From positions 1 to 37,929 of the IMG/VR virus record IMGVR_UViG_3300042356_000586: 37,929 nucleotides of DNA; one strand, written 5' to 3'. Below, one piece after another: positions 31,350 to 37,929 of this stretch. Within the stretch, counting starts at the first letter, position 1; every line of letters begins with the position of its first letter. The notes beneath the pieces are model-generated. The model saw only the letters and a list, made by a program, of their open reading frames with translations. It made no database searches and was not told the origin of the DNA. The DNA is from a virus. The position numbers and the translations under genes are program-made.

Positions 31350-31826
31350 ATGGCAAAAAAATATATCTCAACTAAGACGTATAAGCAGATCGGACCTGTT
31401 GCGTACCGGCAGTGGAGGGCTGATAGTCATTGCAATATGGTGCATGGTTATGCTTTATCATTTCATTTTGAGTTTGAATCTGATACCCTAGATGTGCGTA
31501 ACTGGGTAATGGACTTCGGTGGCTTACGACCATTGAAAGATAAACTTGAAGAATGGTTTGATCATACCTTACTCGTTGCGCAAGATGACCCTAAACGTGA
31601 GTACTTACTTGAGCTTGGTCGTCAAGGTATTGCAAAGATTACAGAAGTAGAAAAGACTGGGTGTGAAGGTCTTGCAGACTTCTTGTACGAATATATTAAT
31701 ACTATCTTCCTACCAAGTTATGGTGAGCAAGATCGCATTTGGTGCTGCAAGGTAGAGGTACGCGAGACGGATTCTAATATGTCTATGCGAGTTGGTCATC
31801 AAGAAGATAACGAGTATCAAGATTGA
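31350..31826 (+). CDS. queD: 6-carboxytetrahydropterin synthase QueD
   Basis: A 158-residue enzyme of the 6-PTPS family that makes carboxytetrahydropterin from the FolE product. ADSHCNMVHGYALSFHFEFE (24-43) carries zinc ligands H27 and H32 and catalytic C28. MDFGGLRPLKDKLEEWFDHTLLV is the second hallmark. VEVRETDSN contains the conserved Glu. The third zinc His of the usual HGH is Tyr34. I chose the ATG at 31350, seven bases after ATAGGA; an in-frame ATG at 31326 has no ribosome site. A 71-base gap separates it from the dUTPase gene. Confidence 0.9.
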   Translation: MAKKYISTKTYKQIGPVAYRQWRADSHCNMVHGYALSFHFEFESDTLDVRNWVMDFGGLRPLKDKLEEWFDHTLLVAQDDPKREYLLELGRQGIAKITEVEKTGCEGLADFLYEYINTIFLPSYGEQDRIWCCKVEVRETDSNMSMRVGHQEDNEYQD

Positions 31827-32014
31827 ATAGTCTAGAGAAAATTTGGGCGCGGGCAACCGGGCATCTGATGGGTAGTACCGATAGTGATAGACCTGATGTG
31901 CCTATCCTATCTCTTCGGGAGGCTCGTATTGCTCTATTCCTTAAAACCTTCTGGGTCATCATACATATAGTGACATGTTTTTTTATTATGGCTAATACTA
32001 TAAGGCATTGGTAA
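31823..32014 (+). CDS. Small membrane protein after queD
   Basis: A 63-residue ORF starting at TTG, overlapping the queD stop by four bases. It begins MNSLEKIWARATGHLMGSTD, and a hydrophobic helix lies at about 37-58 (ALFLKTFWVIIHIVTCFFIM), so one membrane span is likely. A later ATG at 31868 (MGSTDSD) is an alternative start. Its stop shares a base with gene 47 (TAATG), which supports it being translated. Function unknown. Confidence 0.6.
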   Translation: MNSLEKIWARATGHLMGSTDSDRPDVPILSLREARIALFLKTFWVIIHIVTCFFIMANTIRHW

Positions 32015-33075
32015 TGACAAAGATAGCGCTAGTTACAGATACTCATTTCGGAGCAAGATCAGATTCTATACCTTTCGATAATTTCTTTAGGAGGTTTTAC
32101 GATGAGACCTTTTTTCCTGAGATCGACAAGAGGGGTATTAAGACAATCCTTCATCTTGGTGATTGCTTTGATCGGCGCAAGTATATTAATTTTAATACTT
32201 TATCTTCTTGCCGCGATTATTTCTTTAGTGCGGCCAAGCAAAGGGGTATCGAAGTAGTAATGATTGTAGGCAATCACGATACGTTCTTTAAGAATACTAA
32301 TGCTGTTAATAGCCCTGGTCTCCTACTCAACGACTATGATAATGTAACTGCTTATAGTGGACCTATTGAGTATGGCGTTGATGGTACATCTATCTTACTC
32401 ATGCCTTGGATCTGTACAGATAACTACGACGAGTGCATGAAGGCTATTAAGGTATCTAACTCTCAAGTATTGTTCGGTCACTTTGAGATTGCTGGCTTTC
32501 AGATGTATAAGGGTCATGAGAACGATGAAGGGTTTGATCCTAAGTTGTTTGAGAAGTTTGATCTAGTTTGTTCAGGTCACTTCCATCACCGTAGTAGTAA
32601 AGGTAACATTACCTATCTGGGTAATCCTTACGAGATGACTTGGGCTGATTATGATGATGCTAGAGGCTTCCATATCTTTGATACCGGTACAAGGGAATTA
32701 GAGTTTATTGAGAACCCTAATCATATCTTTACTAAGATCTATTACGACGATGAGAAAGTAGACCCTTCTACTGTTGATATAAGCCAGTATGCCAATCAGC
32801 ACATTAAATTAATAGTTGTTAATAAAAAAGATTACTATAAGTACGATCAGTTTATTGAGAGGTTGTATAAGGTTAACCCCTTAGAGTTAAAGATTATTGA
32901 AGATCTATCTGAGTTTGAATCTGATGCTCTTGGTGATCAAGAAATAGACTTAGAAGATACTGTTACCCTACTATCGCAATACGTTGATAGCCTTGAGACA
33001 GAAGCAGATAAAGAACGTATTAAGACTTTGATGAAAACATTGTACGTTGAAGCGCAAAATTACGAAGAAGTATGA
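32014..33075 (+). CDS. 47: Recombination nuclease subunit gp47 (Mre11-like)
   Basis: A 353-residue calcineurin-type phosphoesterase (T4 gp47 is 339). Metal motifs in order are VTDTHFGA (D9, H11), LGDCFDRR, VGNHDTFF, FGHFEIAG and SGHFHHRS. With gp46 it resects DNA ends for recombination-dependent replication and helps degrade host DNA. I chose the ATG at 32014, eight bases after TAAGG, rather than the in-frame TTG two codons earlier. It overlaps gene 46 by four bases. Confidence 0.94.
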   Translation: MTKIALVTDTHFGARSDSIPFDNFFRRFYDETFFPEIDKRGIKTILHLGDCFDRRKYINFNTLSSCRDYFFSAAKQRGIEVVMIVGNHDTFFKNTNAVNSPGLLLNDYDNVTAYSGPIEYGVDGTSILLMPWICTDNYDECMKAIKVSNSQVLFGHFEIAGFQMYKGHENDEGFDPKLFEKFDLVCSGHFHHRSSKGNITYLGNPYEMTWADYDDARGFHIFDTGTRELEFIENPNHIFTKIYYDDEKVDPSTVDISQYANQHIKLIVVNKKDYYKYDQFIERLYKVNPLELKIIEDLSEFESDALGDQEIDLEDTVTLLSQYVDSLETEADKERIKTLMKTLYVEAQNYEEV

Positions 33076-34784
33076 TTAAATTTAAGACTATAAGATGGCA
33101 AAACTTTCTATCAACTGGCGCACAGTTTACAGAGGTCAGATTTGATAAGTCACCTACTACTCTTATCATAGGTGAAAATGGTGCAGGTAAGTCTACTATC
33201 CTAGATGCATTATGTTACAGTCTTTTTAATAGAGCGTTCAGGTCGGTGAATAAACCTCAGTTGGTAAATTCTATCAATGGTAAGAATATGTTGGTAGAGG
33301 TAGAGTTTACTATTGGCAGTAAAGAGTATAAGATATGCCGAGGAGGTAAGCCGACTATATTTGAGATCTATCTCAATGGTGAGCTATTGAATCAGGATGC
33401 GGCCGCCAGAGATTATCAGAAGTATTTGGAAGAGCATGTACTTAAGTTAAACTATAAGTCGTTTACTCAGATCGTTATTCTGGGCTCTGCCTCCTTTACA
33501 CCCTTCATGCAGTTACCTGCCGCGCACAGACGAGAGGTGATTGAGGATCTATTAGATATAAAGATCTTTACAGTCATGAATACGGTGCTGAAGGATAAAG
33601 CTAATGATGTTAAGGTTAAGTTAACTGATCTAGAGAATAAGATTGAACTGGGTAAGTCTAAGGTAAGGATTCAGCAGGACTATATTAAGACGCTTGAAGA
33701 AGATAAGCAGAAGAAAGTAGAAGATGTACAAAAGCGAATATCTGAATCGAATGCAGAGATTGCACAGCTTCAGCTTTCTGTCGAGAAAGAAAGCAGCGAG
33801 GCAAGTCTACTTCAATCCAGTATTGTGGACAACAGCGAGAAGCGTTCTAAACGTACGGAACTGGATGCACTCCTTAGAAAATTATCCGAGCGAATTAAGA
33901 CACAAGAGAAACATGTATCGTTCTATGACGAACATGATGTATGTCCGACATGCAACCAAGCTTTGGAAGCAGAAGTCAAAGAGAATGCAAAAGCGACTCA
34001 CCAACATAAAATTGGTGAAATTGAAACCGCTGTTCAGACCCTTACCGAACAACTTGACGCTATTGAGAAAAGACTTGATGAGATTACTCTTGTCGAAGAG
34101 AAAATCGCTCAACATAAGAGCACTATCATTAGTCTCAATACCCGAATCATTGCCAGCCAGACGTATATTCAAAAGCTCAACCAAGACATCCCTACTACTG
34201 GATCGGATGTATCTAAGCTTACTGAAGAGCAAGTCAAGCTCAAAGCAATTGCTAAGGAGGTGGTCGTTCATTCGGAAGCAAAAAGTACTTTGGTCGAAGA
34301 AAGGCATTACCTTGAAATTGCCTCCTTACTCCTCAAGGATACAGGTATCAAGACTAAGATCATTAAACAGTACCTACCGGTCATTAATAAGCTAGTTAAT
34401 AAGTATCTACAGGCGATGGACTTCTTTATCTCGTTTGAGATTGATGAAGCGTTTAACGAGAAGATTAAGTCTAGGCATCGTGATGAATTTAGTTATGCAT
34501 CGTTCTCAGAAGGCGAGAAGGCTAAGATTGATCTGGCTCTATTGTTTACCTGGCGTACGATTGCTCGGATGAAGAACTCAGCCTCTACTAATCTATTGAT
34601 GTTAGATGAGGTGTTCGATGGCTCGTTAGATATCAACGGTACAGACTTTGTTATGACTATCCTAAATACTATAGGTGAAGATAATAATATTTTTATTATT
34701 AGCCACAAAGACGCCCTATTTGATAAGTTTAGATCAGTAATTAAATTTGAGAAGCATCAGAACTTTAGTAGGATTGCAACATAG
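33072..34784 (+). CDS. 46: Recombination nuclease subunit gp46 (Rad50-like)
   Basis: A 570-residue SMC-type ATPase (T4 gp46 is 560). Walker A GENGAGKST is at 34-42, and long coiled coils run at about 175-285 and 300-410. A zinc hook CPTC (291-294) lies between them; the signature FSEGEKAKIDLALLF is at about 478-492 and Walker B LLMLDEVFD at 508-516. It binds ends and powers gp47. ATGA overlap with gene 47 ensures balanced synthesis. Confidence 0.95.
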   Translation: MIKFKTIRWQNFLSTGAQFTEVRFDKSPTTLIIGENGAGKSTILDALCYSLFNRAFRSVNKPQLVNSINGKNMLVEVEFTIGSKEYKICRGGKPTIFEIYLNGELLNQDAAARDYQKYLEEHVLKLNYKSFTQIVILGSASFTPFMQLPAAHRREVIEDLLDIKIFTVMNTVLKDKANDVKVKLTDLENKIELGKSKVRIQQDYIKTLEEDKQKKVEDVQKRISESNAEIAQLQLSVEKESSEASLLQSSIVDNSEKRSKRTELDALLRKLSERIKTQEKHVSFYDEHDVCPTCNQALEAEVKENAKATHQHKIGEIETAVQTLTEQLDAIEKRLDEITLVEEKIAQHKSTIISLNTRIIASQTYIQKLNQDIPTTGSDVSKLTEEQVKLKAIAKEVVVHSEAKSTLVEERHYLEIASLLLKDTGIKTKIIKQYLPVINKLVNKYLQAMDFFISFEIDEAFNEKIKSRHRDEFSYASFSEGEKAKIDLALLFTWRTIARMKNSASTNLLMLDEVFDGSLDINGTDFVMTILNTIGEDNNIFIISHKDALFDKFRSVIKFEKHQNFSRIAT

Positions 34785-34793
34785 GTTTATATT

Positions 34794-35387
34794 ATGAATA
34801 TACAAAAATCATATCAATGGCATCTAGAAAGTGTAAAGACGGAGACATGGGTGTATGTTGAAGATGTATTTACCTCAGAAGAAATTGATAAAATTATTGA
34901 ATCTGGTAAAAAAGAAGACATTATTGAAGCAGAAATTGGTACTTCTAATAAAATAAATAAAAATATTAGAAATACAAAAATATCATGGATTAACAGCAGT
35001 GATAAGGATAATGACTGGCTTTTTCTACGGTTATCTGACGTGATTAATTACACTAATAATAAATTTTTCAATTACGATATTACAACAATTCAAACCTTAC
35101 AGTATTCTATATACCATAAAGGAGGATTCTTCAGCGAGCATATAGACTTAAGCAAAGTTTCAGCAATGGGGGTTCGCAAGTTAAGTTTTTCTGTTATGCT
35201 TACAGACCCAGAAGAATATGAGGGAGGGGAGCTGCTTTTAAAAATAGATTCATTTCCAATCACCCCGCCTAATAAAAAAGGTACGGTTATATTTTTTCCA
35301 TCTTACGTACTTCATGAAGTTACACCAGTAACAAAAGGTACTCGTAAAACATTAGTAGGTTGGGTTCTCGGACCTAAATTTAGATGA
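34794..35387 (+). CDS. 2OG-Fe(II) oxygenase, prolyl-hydroxylase type (second)
   Basis: A 197-residue prolyl-4-hydroxylase-like dioxygenase. The iron triad is H116 and D118 in FFSEHIDLS and H174 in VLHEVTPV. R184 in KGTRKTLVGWV is the 2-oxoglutarate anchor. SFSVMLTDPEEYEGGELLL is typical of the PKHD type. Unlike the first oxygenase (5834), all active-site residues are present. The substrate is unknown; protein or nucleic-acid hydroxylation are both possible. It overlaps the next gene by four bases. Confidence 0.85.
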   Translation: MNIQKSYQWHLESVKTETWVYVEDVFTSEEIDKIIESGKKEDIIEAEIGTSNKINKNIRNTKISWINSSDKDNDWLFLRLSDVINYTNNKFFNYDITTIQTLQYSIYHKGGFFSEHIDLSKVSAMGVRKLSFSVMLTDPEEYEGGELLLKIDSFPITPPNKKGTVIFFPSYVLHEVTPVTKGTRKTLVGWVLGPKFR

Positions 35388-35959
35388 TTATTAAAAAAAG
35401 TGAATTAAAAATACTTCCAGCTAATGAATTATATCAAGGGTTTGCTTCTAAGTTTAATTTTGATGAAGTAGATGCATCGATGCTAACAAACATTATGATG
35501 GATAGAATGACGGAGATGGGCGGGGTTGCGTTATCTGCTCCTCAGGTCGGTCTTAATATGTGTATGTTTGTGATGGGTATTGATCAAGCAAGAGTAGAGG
35601 TATTTAATCCATCTATTGTTTCATACTCAAAAGAAGAAGCTTTAATGAATGAGGGTAGTCTTACTTTTCCAGGTATGCTGGTGATTATAAAAAGACCTAT
35701 AGCAGTTACAGTAGAATATTATAATAAAAAAGGTGAACTAATACAAAATGAGTTTCAAGGACTAACAGCTAGAATCTTTCAGCATGCCTTTGATCACCTT
35801 CAGGGTACTACTATAAAAGATAAGGTATCTAAATTGAAATGGGATCTAGCAACTAAGCGTCTTAATAATTATAAACAAAAACTAGTCAATAAGTATACTC
35901 AGAAAAAACTTCTTGAAATTAAGAAAGCAATGAAAGAACAAACAAATGGCAATACCTAA
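35384..35959 (+). CDS. def: Peptide deformylase-like protein with lost active-site residues
   Basis: A 191-residue Pdf-fold protein. Motif 1 GGVALSAPQVG (46-56) is good, with Q54 kept. Motif 2, usually EGCLS, reads EGSLT (90-94), so the metal-binding Cys is Ser92. Motif 3, usually QHExDH, reads QHAFDH (133-138); both metal His (134, 138) remain but the catalytic Glu is Ala135. The fold is clear, yet normal deformylase activity is doubtful. Related phages carry seemingly intact def genes, so this looks like a repurposed or decaying copy. A basic helical tail follows motif 3. Confidence 0.8.
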   Translation: MIIKKSELKILPANELYQGFASKFNFDEVDASMLTNIMMDRMTEMGGVALSAPQVGLNMCMFVMGIDQARVEVFNPSIVSYSKEEALMNEGSLTFPGMLVIIKRPIAVTVEYYNKKGELIQNEFQGLTARIFQHAFDHLQGTTIKDKVSKLKWDLATKRLNNYKQKLVNKYTQKKLLEIKKAMKEQTNGNT

Positions 35960-36341
35960 AGAATACTTAGATTCTGAATTTGATTTTGGTTTCTCAACAT
36001 CTGATGATGATAGCGTTGCTGTACAAGCAACCCCAGCGGTAACCTCTCAAGAAATCTCAGAGCCTATTTTAGAAAGAATTCGTAACCTGGAAGTTAATGT
36101 TGGAGAGGTCTTAAATATTTTAGAGCGATTAGAGAACGCATCAACGCCTTTAGATACCGATGATTATAAAGCGCTGATTGAGAAAGATGTTAAGGCAAAG
36201 CTTACCGCTCTTGAGAAAATGATCTTACCCCTTCTGGTTAACCTAATGAAGAACCCAGAGAAGGATACAATTAAGTGGCCAGGTCGTGCACCTATTATTG
36301 AAAAGCAAATTGAGAAGATCTTAGCTATTACGCGCTCTTGA
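35946..36341 (+). CDS. Conserved hypothetical protein of marine T4-like phages
   Basis: A 131-residue acidic, mostly helical protein. The N-terminus is Asp/Ser-rich (LDSEFDFGFSTSDDDS), a likely coiled coil lies at about 38-68 (ISEPILERIRNLEVNVGEVLNILERL), and the C-terminus DTIKWPGRAPIIEKQIEKILAITR is a conserved end block in relatives as I recall. It starts 14 bases inside the deformylase-like gene. Its last 21 bases overlap the end of the minus-strand NUMOD3 gene (tail to tail). Function unknown. Confidence 0.65.
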   Translation: MAIPKEYLDSEFDFGFSTSDDDSVAVQATPAVTSQEISEPILERIRNLEVNVGEVLNILERLENASTPLDTDDYKALIEKDVKAKLTALEKMILPLLVNLMKNPEKDTIKWPGRAPIIEKQIEKILAITRS

Positions 36342-36869
36342 TTTTCTATGCTCGTCTATATGATAGAGTCCAATCTCAACGGAGTCATAATCTCTTCCTA
36401 ATTGATACCCAGGAGGTAAGCTGTTTCTATCTCTAACTCTTGTCTCTTTATCTGATCTAGAATCGTATGCCCAATAAGAGTCTTTGGTATGCTGATTACC
36501 TAATTTCTTTTCAGCCATTACATCCTTTGTTTCTTCGGTATGCTTCTTACCCTGAAAGTTGGATCTACCTTTTAACCCAGCTGATATCTTCTGCCTTGTT
36601 GCCTCGTCTCTAGGCTTACCCATCTTTGCCTCTGACATCTTACGCTTGGTCTCATCTGACATAGGCTTACGTACTTTTTGATACCATTCAACAAACTTGT
36701 ACATTCCGTAACTTCGTTGCAGTCTAGTCTTAATAACATCTACTGCAGAATTATCTCGTACAGAGTTAAGTAACTCGTAACGATGGCCATACTTTGCTCT
36801 CACCTTGTCAACAGGTTGATCAGAAATTAAAATAGTCTTTGTTACTGCGTAACAGTAGAAGTGAATCAT
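36321..36869 (-). CDS. NUMOD3-containing homing-endonuclease-like protein
   Basis: The only convincing minus-strand gene, 182 residues from the ATG at 36869. Three NUMOD3-type DNA-binding repeats are visible: MSDETKRKMSEAKMGKP, RDEATRQKISAGLKG and KKHTEETKDVMAEKKLG (about 85-140). The C-terminal LPPGYQLGRDYDSVE resembles the ends of phage homing endonucleases. The N-terminal 80 residues show no clear GIY-YIG or HNH site, so it may be a nuclease remnant or a binding protein. The frame is open upstream to 37070 but there it is antisense to another gene, so I used the later ATG. Confidence 0.75.
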   Translation of the reverse strand: MIHFYCYAVTKTILISDQPVDKVRAKYGHRYELLNSVRDNSAVDVIKTRLQRSYGMYKFVEWYQKVRKPMSDETKRKMSEAKMGKPRDEATRQKISAGLKGRSNFQGKKHTEETKDVMAEKKLGNQHTKDSYWAYDSRSDKETRVRDRNSLPPGYQLGRDYDSVEIGLYHIDEHRKSRARNS

Positions 36870-36878
36870 TAAATGGTA

Positions 36879-36884
36879 TATAAT
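36879..36884 (+). promoter_or_regulatory. Possible -10 box in the divergent gap
   Basis: TATAAT lies in the 44-base gap between the minus-strand NUMOD3 gene and the next + strand gene, 29 bases before the ATG. No convincing -35 hexamer is present. The gap must hold promoters for one or both divergent genes. Confidence 0.35.
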
Positions 36885-36913
36885 TAGTCTATCAATATTT
36901 AGGAGATCTTGAG

Positions 36914-37363
36914 ATGATGATGCCTGCCGGAAAATATTATTGTGGCGACCTCTGTTACGTAATGCATGATGAGTGGGATGAGGTATGTGGGTTGTTCTTT
37001 GAGGGGCGAGAGGACCATGGCTGTAACCAAGGAGTCTTTCAGTTGAAAGACGGCCGTAAATTTGCATCATTTAATACCAAGTGGGGAGATGGAGGCTACC
37101 GTGATCAATATGGTCGCAGCTATAGCGTTGATGCTGGTCTGATTGGGTGTATTGCAATTAAAGATACAGATTTAGATTCAGGTGATAACTTTACTCGAGG
37201 AGGCCAGATTATAGAATTTGAACGTGACTTTGAAGTACACGGTGGAACCGGTCTATCTCGTAGCGAGTGGGATGGTGTTATTAAAATCGGACACATCGAA
37301 ATTAATACAAATGGAGATGATAATTATGAAGAGGAAGAGGAAGAGGAAGAATACGAGGATTAA
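36914..37363 (+). CDS. Conserved hypothetical protein with acidic tail
   Basis: A 149-residue protein beginning MMMPAGKYYCGDLCYVMHDEWDEVC, a start seen in small proteins of marine phages (PxGxYxxGDLCYV...W). The body has many Gly, Asp and Tyr residues (WGDGGYRDQYGRSYSVDAGLIGCIAIKD). The C-terminus is a run of Glu (NYEEEEEEEEYED). AGGAG at 36901-36905 sets the first of three consecutive Met codons as start. The role is unknown; the acidic tail could mimic nucleic acid, which is speculation. Confidence 0.65.
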   Translation: MMMPAGKYYCGDLCYVMHDEWDEVCGLFFEGREDHGCNQGVFQLKDGRKFASFNTKWGDGGYRDQYGRSYSVDAGLIGCIAIKDTDLDSGDNFTRGGQIIEFERDFEVHGGTGLSRSEWDGVIKIGHIEINTNGDDNYEEEEEEEEYED

Positions 37364-37402
37364 AATTGCCTAAATAATAGGATAAAATTCTTCGGAGAAA
37401 CA

Positions 37403-37929
37403 ATGAAATCTTTTAAATCTATTAGAGAAGGCAATTACGCGGAACCTGGTGTATCGGAAATTGACGATGTTCCTGAAGATCCGATGTCTTTTGTAGAGAT
37501 CAAGCCTAAAAAAACTAAAGTAGTTAAAGAAGGTATTGTAGATTCTGCTGCAAATGCTAGAGTCCGTATCTTTAGTTCTATTGATAGGAAAAAGAAAGAG
37601 CTCTATAAAAATGCAGTAAAAGAAGACGTACAAGAAGCTGTTACGGTAAAGAAAGCTAATTACTCTTTTGGTAGAATGATGACCGTTCATCATGGCTCTG
37701 ATACCTCTTACCCTCTTCACCCGGAAAACCAGCAAGCAATTGCTAAATTAGGGGATGGAGAAAAAACATCGTTTAAAGATGAAACGAATTCAACTGTTCA
37801 TGCTGAGCGTGAAGGTGATACAGTTCATCTAACTAGACCAAGATTGTCGTCTACAAAGACTTCTGTTGCTCACAGCCATTTTAATGAAGAAACAGAGCAA
37901 GGGGTGGCGGAAGGCATGGATCCAACTAC
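37403..37929 (+). CDS. Start of a conserved phage protein (partial)
   Basis: An open frame from the ATG at 37403, behind a CGGAGAAA ribosome site, runs off the window after 175 codons. The N-terminus MKSFKSIREGN is of the kind shared by several internal or virion proteins of marine T4-like phages. The middle is charged (EIKPKKTKVVKEG, RKKKELYKNAVKED). Later it has RMMTVHHGSDTSYPLHPENQQ and ends in GVAEGMDP, a motif that often repeats in large phage polyproteins of this group. The complete length and role cannot be judged from the window. Confidence 0.65.
   Translation, partial: MKSFKSIREGNYAEPGVSEIDDVPEDPMSFVEIKPKKTKVVKEGIVDSAANARVRIFSSIDRKKKELYKNAVKEDVQEAVTVKKANYSFGRMMTVHHGSDTSYPLHPENQQAIAKLGDGEKTSFKDETNSTVHAEREGDTVHLTRPRLSSTKTSVAHSHFNEETEQGVAEGMDPT

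Noticed and set aside
33724-34395. Long + strand frame of 223 codons inside gene 46
   Set aside because: It is a shifted reading of the coiled-coil region, with Lys/Arg/Leu/Ser-biased composition and no ribosome site.
36870-37070. 5' extension of the minus-strand NUMOD3 gene
   Set aside because: It would be antisense to the + strand gene at 36914, and its sequence has no family features.
37370-37735. Minus-strand frame of 121 codons at the right end
   Set aside because: A Phe/Arg-rich shadow of the + strand partial gene at 37403, which has a ribosome site and a typical N-terminus.
1-37929. tRNA genes, CRISPR arrays, insertion sequences
   Set aside because: No cloverleaf-like gap, no regularly spaced short repeats and no transposase found; no gap between genes exceeds about 100 bases.

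Overview
The window is part of the genome of a tailed, contractile-tail bacteriophage of the T4-like type, most like marine T4-like myoviruses (the cyanophage/pelagiphage lineages). The evidence is a nearly complete run of T4 virion genes in T4-like order (13-14-15-16-17-18-19-20-67/68-21-22-23), followed by uvsY, uvsW, gene 55 and genes 47/46. TATAAATA late-promoter boxes precede several of the structural units. Almost every gene lies on the + strand, with start/stop overlaps or short gaps. No photosynthesis gene, tRNA or host marker is visible, so the host cannot be named from this window.

Layout. 1-5760: the end of a small structural gene, three tandem paralogous adhesin-like genes (fibronectin-III repeats plus a glycine-rich domain) and a small conserved tail-associated gene. 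5834-6780: a 2OG-Fe(II) oxygenase and a small gene. 6825-20039: the late morphogenesis block, covering neck (13, 14), tail terminator (15), terminase (16, 17), sheath (18), tube (19), portal (20), prohead core genes, prohead protease (21), scaffold (22), major capsid protein (23) and an extra tube-like protein. 20060-23818: a glycosyltransferase, the recombination genes uvsY and uvsW, an unknown gene and the late sigma factor gp55. 23805-32014: an apparently early operon for 7-deazaguanine DNA modification. 32014-34784: the recombination nuclease genes 47 and 46. 34794-37929: a second 2OG oxygenase, a degenerate peptide deformylase, conserved hypotheticals, one minus-strand NUMOD3 homing-endonuclease-like gene, and the start of a further gene.

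The most interesting region is 24368-31826. It encodes every step from GTP to preQ1: FolE, QueD, QueE, QueC and QueF. It also encodes a DpdA-type DNA guanine transglycosylase, which would place the base in DNA, and a PurN-like formyltransferase directly after dpdA that fits DpdN. Together these predict guanine replaced by a 7-(formylaminomethyl)-7-deazaguanine (formyl-preQ1). Interleaved are genes with no assigned role in such pathways: a small PD-(D/E)XK nuclease between folE and dpdA, a P-loop kinase between dpdN and queF, a MazG-like protein, and a stand-alone class II glutamine amidotransferase one base after queC. The amidotransferase could form a split Gat-QueC and open a competing amidine (archaeosine-like) branch. 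A textbook sigma-70 promoter (TTGACA-N17-TATAAT) at the end of gene 55 and a second one at 24126-24155 suggest early expression by host RNA polymerase. The structural genes instead look gp55-dependent and late.

All calls come from reading the sequence and from recalled family motifs. No database search was run.
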